Shown piece by piece: positions 55,834 to 64,000 of a stretch of 64,000 bases of DNA. Source of the stretch: Desertivirga arenae. Its GTDB lineage: Bacteria; Bacteroidota; Bacteroidia; Sphingobacteriales; Sphingobacteriaceae. The notes beneath the pieces were generated by a model. It was not told the origin of the DNA. It saw only the letters and a program-made list of their open reading frames with translations, and did not search any database. Location: contig NZ_JAFEWE010000001.1 of the NCBI RefSeq assembly GCF_017355785.1, forward strand, positions 930,001 through 994,000, given 5' to 3'. The stretch's first letter is position 1. Each line of letters opens with the position of its first letter. Both the position numbers and the translations under genes were made by a program.

Positions 55834-57576
55834 CTAGTTATATCCTTTATTTTGGCCCAGTGCCGGTGCCCGGTTTAATTCATTTTGTGAAATAGGGAAC
55901 AAGTAATTTTTCTCTGTAAATACTCTGTTCTCTACATTAAACCTTTCGAAATTGAACGTACCGTTTGCATTTTTGGTAATGCGCATCCCGGTTACAGGCT
56001 TATTAAAATAGGTCTCACCTTCTTTCCAGCGACGAACATCAAAAAACCTATGCTCTTCAAAGCATAACTCTACACGTCTTTCATTACGTATTCTTGCTCT
56101 GATAGCTTCTTTGGTTGGGGCTACATAACCGTTCCCGGCAGGGTTGGTTGTTTGCAGTGCGGGCATTGCTACACCGGCTCTTGCCCTGATCTGGTTTATT
56201 GCGCCCAATACCTGAGTCATGGCTGCAACTCCCTGTGCTTCATTCAATGCCTCTGCATAGTTTAAAAGTGTTTCAGCATATCGGAAGAGGATCCATGGAC
56301 GGCGGCGATTAACTACAGGGTTGCTATTCCATGAAGCAGCCGGGTCCATAAACTTACGAAGGTAATAACCCGTTTTTGTGGCATTCACATTTACACCAAT
56401 TCCGTCTTTTCCACCAATAAAAGTTTCAACTACAGAGGCAGGAGTAGTTGTTTTATAGGTTTGTCCGTTGTACAGGATTGAAAATCCGAGCCTTGGATCT
56501 CGGTTTAAATAAGGATTTGCATCACTGTAAACAGCCAATGGATCTGTTATTAATCGGCCAGTAGTTTTCATTTCAAAAGCATCAACAAGCTCTTGAGTAG
56601 GATTGGTGCGCCCAAGTCCTCCCTCATAACTTACCGGCGCATTTTGCCTGTCAAACTCGGCTGCATTGTAGGTCTGGGTTGCAAAGATAACTTCATCATT
56701 GTACTGATTTGCAGCAGTATTCCACATCCAGAGATTGCCGTAACTACTAAAGATCTTGTGTTTGTTTAAATCCATAATTGCCTTAGCAACATCTGCTGCC
56801 TTTTGCCACTTAGTTTGATCTCCGGATGGATTATACAAAGGACTTGCTGCGTATAACAATATCCTTGATTTTAAAGCCATTGCCGCAGTTTGCGTAGCCC
56901 TACCGTAATTAGCTGTATTTGGATTATTATTAGGATCGCCAATCATCCAATCCTTTGTCCAGACCGGTAATCTTGCAATTGCTGAGTCACAGTCAAGGGT
57001 AATTTGCGCAACACATTCTTCGAAAGAATTTCGTGGCAGGTTTAAATTTTCATCCGGACTCAACTCTCTGGTTATGATAACAGCACTTCCGTATCTCTTT
57101 ACGAGCTCAAACAGGAAGAAAGCTCTGAGAAAAAAGGCCTGCCCGCGCATTCTTTTAACATCCTCATCATAGCTGAGGCCATTCATAGGAACAATGTTAG
57201 CAGTCTTGATTTTTTCAAGAAAAATATTAGTCTTACGAATTCCGCTATACATATCAGTCCAAACATCATCAACTGTTCTAACCGGTCCCCAGGTGCCATT
57301 GTTAAAAATACTGATATCACTATTTGGATTTGAACTCACGGCTTCGTCTGATGCATCTGCCAACAGAGACCATTCACCCAATACATTGAACCTATGTTCT
57401 ACATGTGAATAAATATTATTCAGATAGTTCCGCGACCAGTCAGCGTGATTCCAGAATTGTTCTTCAGTTACATCACCGTCCGCAGGAATAGTTCCATCCT
57501 GCAGAAAGTCATCTTTACAGGAAACTCCCAGAATTCCGACTACAAGTAAAAGAGTATAAAATATCTTCGTTTTCAT
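55834..57576 (-). CDS. SusD/RagB-family lipoprotein
   Basis: 580 residues. The lipoprotein signal ends LGVSC (Cys20), followed by KDDFLQDGTIPADGD. SusD signatures include RMRGQAFFLRAFFLFELVKRYG near 155, ALKSRILLYAASPLYNPSG near 235, and RNERRVELCFEEHRFFDVRRWK near 505. It pairs with the SusC encoded 17 bp upstream on the same strand. It ends next to the GH3 gene, whose GTG frame overlaps its stop. Confidence 0.95.
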   Translation of the reverse strand: MKTKIFYTLLLVVGILGVSCKDDFLQDGTIPADGDVTEEQFWNHADWSRNYLNNIYSHVEHRFNVLGEWSLLADASDEAVSSNPNSDISIFNNGTWGPVRTVDDVWTDMYSGIRKTNIFLEKIKTANIVPMNGLSYDEDVKRMRGQAFFLRAFFLFELVKRYGSAVIITRELSPDENLNLPRNSFEECVAQITLDCDSAIARLPVWTKDWMIGDPNNNPNTANYGRATQTAAMALKSRILLYAASPLYNPSGDQTKWQKAADVAKAIMDLNKHKIFSSYGNLWMWNTAANQYNDEVIFATQTYNAAEFDRQNAPVSYEGGLGRTNPTQELVDAFEMKTTGRLITDPLAVYSDANPYLNRDPRLGFSILYNGQTYKTTTPASVVETFIGGKDGIGVNVNATKTGYYLRKFMDPAASWNSNPVVNRRRPWILFRYAETLLNYAEALNEAQGVAAMTQVLGAINQIRARAGVAMPALQTTNPAGNGYVAPTKEAIRARIRNERRVELCFEEHRFFDVRRWKEGETYFNKPVTGMRITKNANGTFNFERFNVENRVFTEKNYLFPISQNELNRAPALGQNKGYN

Positions 57577-57593
57577 TTTTACAATCCTTAATA

Positions 57594-60500
57594 TTAAAAC
57601 TTAACATTTAAGCCCATCGAGTAGATGCGCATGTAGGGGTAAGTAGAATATCCGGCATCGGGTAATTCAGGATCTAAATCCAGCCCTTTCAGCTTGTCAA
57701 AAGTCAGCAGATTCAAACCGCTTATAAAAAATCTGCAAGTAGACAATTTTATCCTGCTTGTCAGAGAGGCTGGCAAGGTATAACCCAGCTCTGCATTCTT
57801 CAGTCGCAAATAATCGCCCGAACGAAGCCAGAAATCCGAATTTTGAGTATTATTATCACGGTCTCCGATTGCTAAACGAGGATATTCAGCTATTCCCGCA
57901 GTTTCCGGTGTCCAGCGATTTACACTAAACTGATTAACATAACCTGTGTTGTTACTACCCGCGTTAACTAAGTCTTTAATTGAAATAGTCCGTCCTTCAG
58001 TACCTTGAAACAGGAAGGAAATATCAAAACTTTTGTAGGATGCATTAGCGCCAAAACCAAAGAAAGCTTTCGGTACGAAATTGTAATCAGTTACAGAAAA
58101 GTCAAGATTATCAATTACGTTATCACCGTTGATGTCCTTGTAGCGGATATCCCCAGGCTTTACCGTTCTTGAAAATCGTTGCACAGGAGCCTTATCAATT
58201 TCTGCCTGGTTTTGGAAGATCCCGTCAGCCTTTAGGAAAGAGTTAACATAGGAGTTCCCCTGAATAACACTTGAAATAGCGTGCCCCTTTCTTTTCTGAT
58301 AATCGGGTAAACCAGCACTCTCATTAATTGAAACAATTTTGCTCTTTGTATAAGTGTAATTACCAAACAGGCTCAGGTTTAAATTACCAATCTTCTTATT
58401 AATATTTATGTCGGCTTCAACTCCCCGATATTCACCTTCGCCTTCATTTACATTTACTAAAGACTGTCCTAATATATTAGGTAGTAACGACCCTGTTAAC
58501 AGGTCAGACCTATTTTCATAAAAGTAATCTGCCGAAAGTGATAGTGCTTGTTTGAATAACTGACTATCAAAACCTAAGCTTGCTTTTTTCACCTTCTCCC
58601 AAGTCAGATTCTCGTTTCCAAGTGTACGTTCTGTAGAACCATTAGCGCCGTTGAATCCTGTACCAAAATTGTATCCTGTACCACCTCTATTCCAGGTACT
58701 GTTGAAGGAAAACCTCCTTGAAAGTCCCAGAGCATCACTGCCCATCAACCCGTAACTTCCTCTTAACTTTAAATAATCAAGGAAAGAAGCCGATTTCATA
58801 AAGTTTTCATCCGACACTATCCAGCCAGCAGAGAATGCTGGAAAGAAACCGTATCGCTTACCCGGCTTAAAATTCTCTGATCCGTAATAAGAACCTATAA
58901 GGTCAATGAAGTAACGTTGTTTATATCCGTAGGTTAGCCGGTTAGAAATTCCTTCTCTTTTTTCATCCAGGGCGAGGAATGTTGTAGCAACAGTTCGGTT
59001 AAACCTGTTTGAGAAGTTAAAACTGTGATCTCCAAAGCTTTTATCATAATCAAACCCAATCCATAGCTCATTATTCCTAAAATTTTCCCTGAATTCATTT
59101 GCTGAATAGTTAGCTACAGTTGCATTCCCAAAACGTGCATAGCTACCATTATCATTTCTTTGATATACCTCATAGGTTTGAGTAAAACCATGTCTGAACA
59201 ATCCTCTAACATCGTAGGAGTATAAGGCATTTAAACTTAATCCATCAATTATAGAACCCAGTTTCTGACGCACGTTAATGGTTGCGAGCATATTTCTACC
59301 CACATCTGTACTCACACCTCCAGCCTGAAGCATTGCCAGGGGGTTATTCGACTGAAAATTGGAAGTCCCACCGTAAGTACCGTCTTCATTCAATACGGGA
59401 AAGGCATTTGCCGGAGTACTATAAATAGCAGAAAGGATGCTTGATGTCCCTACTCTCGGGAATCTGAGGTTTGTGATCCGTCCGCCTACATCTAAACTAA
59501 CATCCAACGACTTATTTACATGCAGATCCAGATTAGTTCTCAAATTATAACGCTTAAAGTTTGTATTGGCATCATACAAGGGGTTCTCTGCGCCTTGATA
59601 AAAACCAGCCTGGTTAAGGTAGCTTATCATGGTATAGTACTTGATAAAGGCGTTTCCTCCGCTTACCGTTCCAATATATCGTTGAACTGGGGTAATGTCT
59701 TTTGTAAAACGGTCTACAAAATTGTTATTAGGATATAAATAGGGGTTAGAAGATGGATCCCTATAGGCAGCAAGTGTAGCATCGCTATAAGTTGGACTAC
59801 TACCGCTGTTGATCTGGGCCTCATTATAAAGGCTTGCAAATGTATAAGAATCAAGTGGCTGAGCTATTTGCATAGGTGTTTGCCAGCCGTTCTGAGCATC
59901 TACAGTAACCCTGGTTTGAGTAGCAGAACCACGTTTGGTTTTAACATAGATAATACCATTGGCTCCGTACATTCCATACCATGACAATGACGCTGCATCC
60001 TTCAAAACACTAATACTTTCAATTTCATTAGGATCCATTGCTTCAAAAGCACGTGCAACCCCGTCCACAAGAACAAGCGGCTCCTGATTATTATTATAGG
60101 AAGAACGACCACGGATCATAAATGAAGAGACATCATAGCCAGGCTGTTGCGACCCATTCTGATAGATGTATAAACCTGACACACGACCCGAAAGAACCGT
60201 ATTTAGTGATGATGAAGGAAGTTGAGGTAGCTGATCTCCATCAATCGAACTAATGGTGGCACTTACCTGCCTTTTCTTCCGGACTCCAAAGGGGATGTAA
60301 ACATTATCCTGATCTCCGGCATACAAAAGTGAACGTTCAAGGATAATTGTTGCATCTTTAAGTTCAGCCGCCGGCTTTATTAAAGTACGATATCCTGCTA
60401 ATTGAAAAACAATGGCATCACTTGAAGTACAGGTGATAGCGAAAAGCCCCTCCGCTCCTGTATTTAAACTCTTGGATTTTGATTCTTGCACAGAAATATT

Positions 60501-60644
60501 CACTCCTGCGAGAGGCCTCTTATTTTGATCTACCACTACCCCATTTATAGTAATGTTTTGATCAGGCTTCTGTGCAAATATTGATACGGATCCTGCCAGA
60601 ATAAATAGCAGGAGCATTAAAAATCTTTTTAGATTAAGTCTCAT
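57594..60644 (-). CDS. SusC/RagA-family TonB-dependent transporter with unusual TonB-box region
   Basis: 1016 residues from ATG 60644 (MRLNLKRFLMLLLFILAG), a signal peptide ending SIFAQ. An ATG at 60683 overlaps the upstream susD stop and is unlikely. The CarboxypepD_reg-like domain is at about 30-105; the segment that normally reads VVVxGYGT instead reads VYIPFGVRKKRQVSATI. The plug has LPSSSLNTVLSGRVSGLYIYQ and SISVLKDAASLSWYGMYGANG. The barrel ends RIYSMGLNVKF. No STN domain. It probably imports oligosaccharides together with the SusD downstream. Confidence 0.94.
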   Translation of the reverse strand: MRLNLKRFLMLLLFILAGSVSIFAQKPDQNITINGVVVDQNKRPLAGVNISVQESKSKSLNTGAEGLFAITCTSSDAIVFQLAGYRTLIKPAAELKDATIILERSLLYAGDQDNVYIPFGVRKKRQVSATISSIDGDQLPQLPSSSLNTVLSGRVSGLYIYQNGSQQPGYDVSSFMIRGRSSYNNNQEPLVLVDGVARAFEAMDPNEIESISVLKDAASLSWYGMYGANGIIYVKTKRGSATQTRVTVDAQNGWQTPMQIAQPLDSYTFASLYNEAQINSGSSPTYSDATLAAYRDPSSNPYLYPNNNFVDRFTKDITPVQRYIGTVSGGNAFIKYYTMISYLNQAGFYQGAENPLYDANTNFKRYNLRTNLDLHVNKSLDVSLDVGGRITNLRFPRVGTSSILSAIYSTPANAFPVLNEDGTYGGTSNFQSNNPLAMLQAGGVSTDVGRNMLATINVRQKLGSIIDGLSLNALYSYDVRGLFRHGFTQTYEVYQRNDNGSYARFGNATVANYSANEFRENFRNNELWIGFDYDKSFGDHSFNFSNRFNRTVATTFLALDEKREGISNRLTYGYKQRYFIDLIGSYYGSENFKPGKRYGFFPAFSAGWIVSDENFMKSASFLDYLKLRGSYGLMGSDALGLSRRFSFNSTWNRGGTGYNFGTGFNGANGSTERTLGNENLTWEKVKKASLGFDSQLFKQALSLSADYFYENRSDLLTGSLLPNILGQSLVNVNEGEGEYRGVEADININKKIGNLNLSLFGNYTYTKSKIVSINESAGLPDYQKRKGHAISSVIQGNSYVNSFLKADGIFQNQAEIDKAPVQRFSRTVKPGDIRYKDINGDNVIDNLDFSVTDYNFVPKAFFGFGANASYKSFDISFLFQGTEGRTISIKDLVNAGSNNTGYVNQFSVNRWTPETAGIAEYPRLAIGDRDNNTQNSDFWLRSGDYLRLKNAELGYTLPASLTSRIKLSTCRFFISGLNLLTFDKLKGLDLDPELPDAGYSTYPYMRIYSMGLNVKF

Positions 60645-60673
60645 AAAGAATGTTGATCTAATTATATGAATTA

Positions 60674-62428
60674 TTACTCCCACCCAGGATTTTGCTTAAG
60701 GATACCTTTACTTTTATAGATCTCCGTTCTCGGAACAGGGTACCGGTGTTGTCTGTCTTCAAAAATCTTCTGAAAAGCATCCCCTAACAGGGCTTTCGTA
60801 TAAGTAAAGGATCCATTTGCATTCTTTACCACATCCATTCTATACATGGGTGTATTTATAGTTTCGACACCAATTTTCCAGCGCATGATATCGTACCAGC
60901 GATGGTCTTCGAAAGCAAGCTCTATAGCTCTTTCATGCCTGATCCTGGATCTAAAGGCTTCCTGAGTTCTTTCAACATATCCAACGCCCGCAGGATTATC
61001 TGTCTGAAGAGCTGGCATATTTACTCGTGCTCTTATCTGGTTTACAGCACCCAGAATACTATTTTTGGAAAGATCAGATCCGGGGCCTTCTGCCTCATTC
61101 AAAGCCTCTGCATAATTCAATAGTATTTCAGCGTAGCGGAAGTAGATATAATTTAAGAGGGTTTGAGTACCACCATTGGTTGAATAAACTTCGGGCCAGT
61201 ATTTCTTACAATAGTAGCTTGTAGCCGTGAACTTGATATCGGTACCAGCGTCCTTTCCATAAGTGGTTTGCTCTTTGCCGTTCACAACGGTAGTTTGGCG
61301 CCAGGTTTCAATTTTCTTACCCTGCCAGTCTGCATTATTATATAATATATTCGCATAGAATCGTGGGTCTCGGCCAGTATATGGAGACTGTGCGTTATAA
61401 CCAGATCCAGTCTCGGCGGGCAGTTTTGCAGTTGCTGCCATCTCATACATATCCACATGATTCTGGGTTGGATTCATCTGTCCTTGTTGCCCGCCCGATG
61501 CTGGAGACATAGAGAAGTCTTGAAACATACCTGCAATAGGACGGTTTCCTCTCACCTTAATCATTATATATTCAGGAGATTCAGGAACATTTAATATATT
61601 ACTATAACTAGCCTGTAAGGAATACCAGCCCTTGTCTATAAGTCCTTTTGCTGAATCTGCAGCTAATTTCCACTTAGCTTTATCGTTAGTAGGATTGTTT
61701 ACAGGACTTGCAGCATATAACAGCACTCTTGACACCAGTGCTGAAGCCGCTCCTTTGGTAGCTCGTCCATAATTTGATGAACCATACTCCGGATCGGTAT
61801 CCATTCCCAACTCGTTTACAGCTAGCTTTAAATCAGAAAGAATAAAGTTAACGGTCTCCTCCACCGTCGCCCTCGGCAGGTCCACATCATCATTTACAGT
61901 GTAAACCTTGTCCATAAGGGGCACTCCACCAAAGCGTTTAAGTAATTCAAAATAGCACAAAGCTCTTACAAAATGCATCTCTCCTCTTACCCTTTTAGGC
62001 CTAAAAATCCCCTGCTGCTCTGCTGTTTGTTGAGGGACCTTATCGATATTTTCAAGCATTTTATTAGCTATAGCTATTCCCTGGTACGACCTTTCCCAAA
62101 CGTCACGTATATCATTAAGGGAGGCAGCTACAGCATGATCGTGATAGCGACCTTTATTTAGTGTAACTACTGTATTTTCTGAATTTCCGCTTACCGCTTC
62201 ATCTGAGGCCTGAGATGTAGCTCCACGGTAGGCATTAAATCGTACATAGTCATTGATGAGATAGTTGTATGCTTCATCTGCATATCTGGCAGCCTGAACA
62301 GCATCTCCAAATACCTTTTCATCATTCAGCTCAATTCCAGGGGCCCTATTAAGAAAATCTTTTTTGCAGGCTCCCTGTATTAAAGCTAGAGACAAAAGAG
62401 CTGCTATATATCTTTTACCAAAAATCAT
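60674..62428 (-). CDS. SusD/RagB-family lipoprotein
   Basis: 584 residues. The lipoprotein signal ends IQGAC (Cys21), followed by KKDFLNRAPGIELND. SusD signatures: GEMHFVRALCYFELLKRFGG near 155, ALVSRVLLYAASPVNNPTND near 235, and RIRHERAIELAFEDHRWYDIMRWK near 510. It is similar in layout to the SusD at 55834, suggesting that the two tandem pairs arose by duplication. It follows the last SusC by only 1 bp and precedes the next SusC by 29 bp. Confidence 0.95.
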   Translation of the reverse strand: MIFGKRYIAALLSLALIQGACKKDFLNRAPGIELNDEKVFGDAVQAARYADEAYNYLINDYVRFNAYRGATSQASDEAVSGNSENTVVTLNKGRYHDHAVAASLNDIRDVWERSYQGIAIANKMLENIDKVPQQTAEQQGIFRPKRVRGEMHFVRALCYFELLKRFGGVPLMDKVYTVNDDVDLPRATVEETVNFILSDLKLAVNELGMDTDPEYGSSNYGRATKGAASALVSRVLLYAASPVNNPTNDKAKWKLAADSAKGLIDKGWYSLQASYSNILNVPESPEYIMIKVRGNRPIAGMFQDFSMSPASGGQQGQMNPTQNHVDMYEMAATAKLPAETGSGYNAQSPYTGRDPRFYANILYNNADWQGKKIETWRQTTVVNGKEQTTYGKDAGTDIKFTATSYYCKKYWPEVYSTNGGTQTLLNYIYFRYAEILLNYAEALNEAEGPGSDLSKNSILGAVNQIRARVNMPALQTDNPAGVGYVERTQEAFRSRIRHERAIELAFEDHRWYDIMRWKIGVETINTPMYRMDVVKNANGSFTYTKALLGDAFQKIFEDRQHRYPVPRTEIYKSKGILKQNPGWE

Positions 62429-62429
62429 C

Positions 62430-64000
62430 CTATTGAAGATTAATATTTAAACCTAGATTATACACTCGTGAAGAAGGGTAAAGTGCCTGTAGTGGGAAGG
62501 CCTGATTTACCGTATTTAAATTCTCAGGATCCACATACATTCTGAACTTTGTCCATGTGTACAAATTCTGCCCGTTTGCGAATATTCTTATACCTCTGAT
62601 CTTCATCCTGTCTGTCCATCTGGATGGTACAGTCCACGCTAGTTCGACATTCCTTATTTTCAGGTAAGCTGAATTTTGAAGGATAAAATCATTAAGAGCA
62701 TAGTTTAAACCCGTATAGCCTCTGGAATGGAGTGCAGGCCAGGTAGCAGTAGACGCAGTTTCAGGAGTCCAACGTTCCAGTTGAACGGGATACATTTGCT
62801 GACCATTATTTTGCTCGTTCAGGATTAGATTTGAACTTACATGGGCTGCTCCCTGAAATAAAACAGATAGTGATACCCCTTTCCAGGAAGCCCTTGGTGT
62901 AAAGCTGTATATATATTCCGGATTACTCGAGTAGCCAATAGGTTGTCTGTCTTCAGACGTAATAACTCCATCGCCATCCAGATCTTTGAATTTAAGATCA
63001 CCCGGAATTATACTTTGTCCGGGGACAGCTCCCTGAGGTTTTACCGAATTATTAATATCCTCAATGGAAGTATAAAAACCATCAGTTACGTAACCAATAA
63101 ATTGATTAACCGGCTTTCCCTCTACTTTTAATCTATCCGGTGTCCCCTCTGGTTCATCAAAATTTCGTACCACATTTTTCGCAAAAGACAATTGACCATT
63201 AATACCTAATGTTAACTCCCCTGTCTTTCTTTCGTAGTCCAATTCCACCTCATATCCCTTGTTATAGACCTCGCCATTATTCAGCAGTGGATATTTGTGA
63301 CCGAATGAAAGTAGGCCTCTCTTAGCCTCGATAAGGATATTTTTTCTTGCCTCATCGAAGATATCGACATTAAATTTCAAAGCACCCTCGAAGAACCGGC
63401 TTTCCAAACCAATATTTCGCTTGGTGCTTCTTTCCCATGTCAATAGCTCATTACCAATATTGTCTGGCGAAATCCAGGTGATTGGATAATTGGTTGGCGA
63501 CTGAGGCGAACCAAATTGAACCGAGTTGCCTGGTCCACCAAAATTAGTTCCACCATTCGTGTAACTTGTTAGAAACAAAAATCTTCTACCGCCTATATTA
63601 TCGCTACCTACCTGTCCATAACTTCCCCTAACCTTTAAATAGCTGAGCCATTCAACCTTCTTCATAAAAGGCTCATTAGTTAGTGTCCAACCAAATGATC
63701 CGGCAGGGAAGAAACCGTACTGACGGCCTTTCATAAAGTTTTCGGAACCGTTATACGAAGCATTGAACTCGAAATAGTACTTATCTGCGTAGTTATAGGT
63801 GATCCGATTAACGAGGCCTTGCATAGCCCTTGGTGGAGACTGAAAGATATCAGCACCTGTATTAGTTCTCAAAAGCTGCCTTGTGCCCAATAGCAATGCA
63901 GTAAGACTATGCTTTTTAATACTCTTTTCATAGTTAAAGCCTACTTGCAAATTGGAATTGATATCCCCTGAAATAGGTGTGTAATCATTGGTTACGATTG
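62430..64000 (-). CDS. SusC/RagA-family transporter, 5' part cut by window edge
   Basis: The frame is open to base 64000 and continues beyond. About 522 codons are visible, the C-terminal half of a SusC barrel. An apparent TTG start at 63950 is internal, since the preceding in-frame codons continue without a stop. Barrel-strand patterns are clear (RQYGFFPAGSFGWTLTNEPFM, LKVRGSYGQVGSDNIGGRRF), with a calcium-site-like KFKDLDGDGVITSEDRQP loop and the ending VYNLGLNINLQ. It pairs with the SusD 1 bp downstream. Confidence 0.93.
   Translation of the reverse strand, partial: IVTNDYTPISGDINSNLQVGFNYEKSIKKHSLTALLLGTRQLLRTNTGADIFQSPPRAMQGLVNRITYNYADKYYFEFNASYNGSENFMKGRQYGFFPAGSFGWTLTNEPFMKKVEWLSYLKVRGSYGQVGSDNIGGRRFLFLTSYTNGGTNFGGPGNSVQFGSPQSPTNYPITWISPDNIGNELLTWERSTKRNIGLESRFFEGALKFNVDIFDEARKNILIEAKRGLLSFGHKYPLLNNGEVYNKGYEVELDYERKTGELTLGINGQLSFAKNVVRNFDEPEGTPDRLKVEGKPVNQFIGYVTDGFYTSIEDINNSVKPQGAVPGQSIIPGDLKFKDLDGDGVITSEDRQPIGYSSNPEYIYSFTPRASWKGVSLSVLFQGAAHVSSNLILNEQNNGQQMYPVQLERWTPETASTATWPALHSRGYTGLNYALNDFILQNSAYLKIRNVELAWTVPSRWTDRMKIRGIRIFANGQNLYTWTKFRMYVDPENLNTVNQAFPLQALYPSSRVYNLGLNINLQ

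Noticed and set aside
55446-55895. 149-codon plus-strand frame over the GH3/SusD junction
   Set aside because: Antisense to GH3 and SusD, with no motif or start support.
62430-63950. SusC starting at TTG 63950
   Set aside because: The frame is open to base 64000, and a SusC needs a signal peptide and plug that are absent; the start is off the edge.
30913-64000. Hybrid two-component or ECF sigma/anti-sigma regulator for the SusCD genes
   Set aside because: None is present in the window, and the two SusC proteins whose N termini are visible lack the STN signalling domain.
1-64000. CRISPR arrays, prophage genes, rRNA genes, plasmid origins
   Set aside because: No spaced direct repeats, capsid/terminase/integrase proteins, rRNA-like sequence or replication genes were recognised on either strand.

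Overview
The window looks like chromosomal DNA of a Bacteroidota bacterium, most likely Sphingobacteriaceae (Pedobacter/Mucilaginibacter-like). The reasons are SusC/SusD pairs, many secreted glycoside hydrolases, promoters with the Bacteroidota -7 element TAnnTTTG, few strong Shine-Dalgarno sites, and protein sequences typical of the group. I see no insertion sequence, phage gene, CRISPR array or rRNA. One tRNA gene, tRNA-Arg(CCG), is present. The genus is inferred from general family resemblance, not from a database search.

Region 1 (1-7.9 kb) holds the 3' part of gpmI with a small lipoprotein gene, a CAP-domain protein, a YceI/outer-membrane-barrel/YceI group, and two tandem-domain universal stress proteins around a small unknown gene. 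Region 2 (8-16.3 kb) is a fermentation block: adhE, pflA and pflB, then an AraC regulator and an EamA-type exporter. Four genes in regions 1-2 (pflB, adhE and both usp genes) share a CRP/FNR-type palindrome TGA-N6-TCA. In all four its centre lies exactly 29.5 nt upstream of a -7-like element, so they probably form one oxygen- or redox-controlled regulon.

Region 3 (16.4-20.2 kb) is an A+T-rich stretch with the tRNA, several large inverted repeats that may be small structured RNAs, two tiny genes (one encoding a 34-residue membrane peptide), a DUF2214-like membrane protein, and a SnoaL-like protein followed by an AraC regulator. Region 4 (20.3-25.5 kb) is an extracytoplasmic flavin electron-transfer module: apbE facing an operon for a secreted ankyrin protein, a DUF2271-like protein with an ApbE-type flavinylation motif, and a PepSY/flavodoxin/NAD(P)H-reductase fusion. 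A soluble three-PAS histidine kinase follows.

Region 5 (27.7-64 kb) is a large glycan-degradation region. uxuB-uxuA (hexuronate catabolism) lie divergent to an AraC regulator across a promoter with an 11-bp inverted repeat. A long minus-strand run encodes three GH2 enzymes, a GH28, an alginate-lyase-superfamily enzyme and a GH88, with a HIT-family gene in the middle. A plus-strand SusC-SusD pair is followed by a DUF5009-like acyltransferase and a GH18 enzyme. A second alginate-lyase-superfamily enzyme, a GH3 and two tandem minus-strand SusC-SusD pairs end the window, the last SusC being cut by the edge. The likely overall job is uptake and breakdown of a uronic-acid-containing polysaccharide: lyase cleavage, GH88 removal of the unsaturated end, trimming by GH2/GH28/GH3, and uronate entry into 2-keto-3-deoxygluconate through UxuB/UxuA. 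The exact polysaccharide cannot be fixed from sequence alone.
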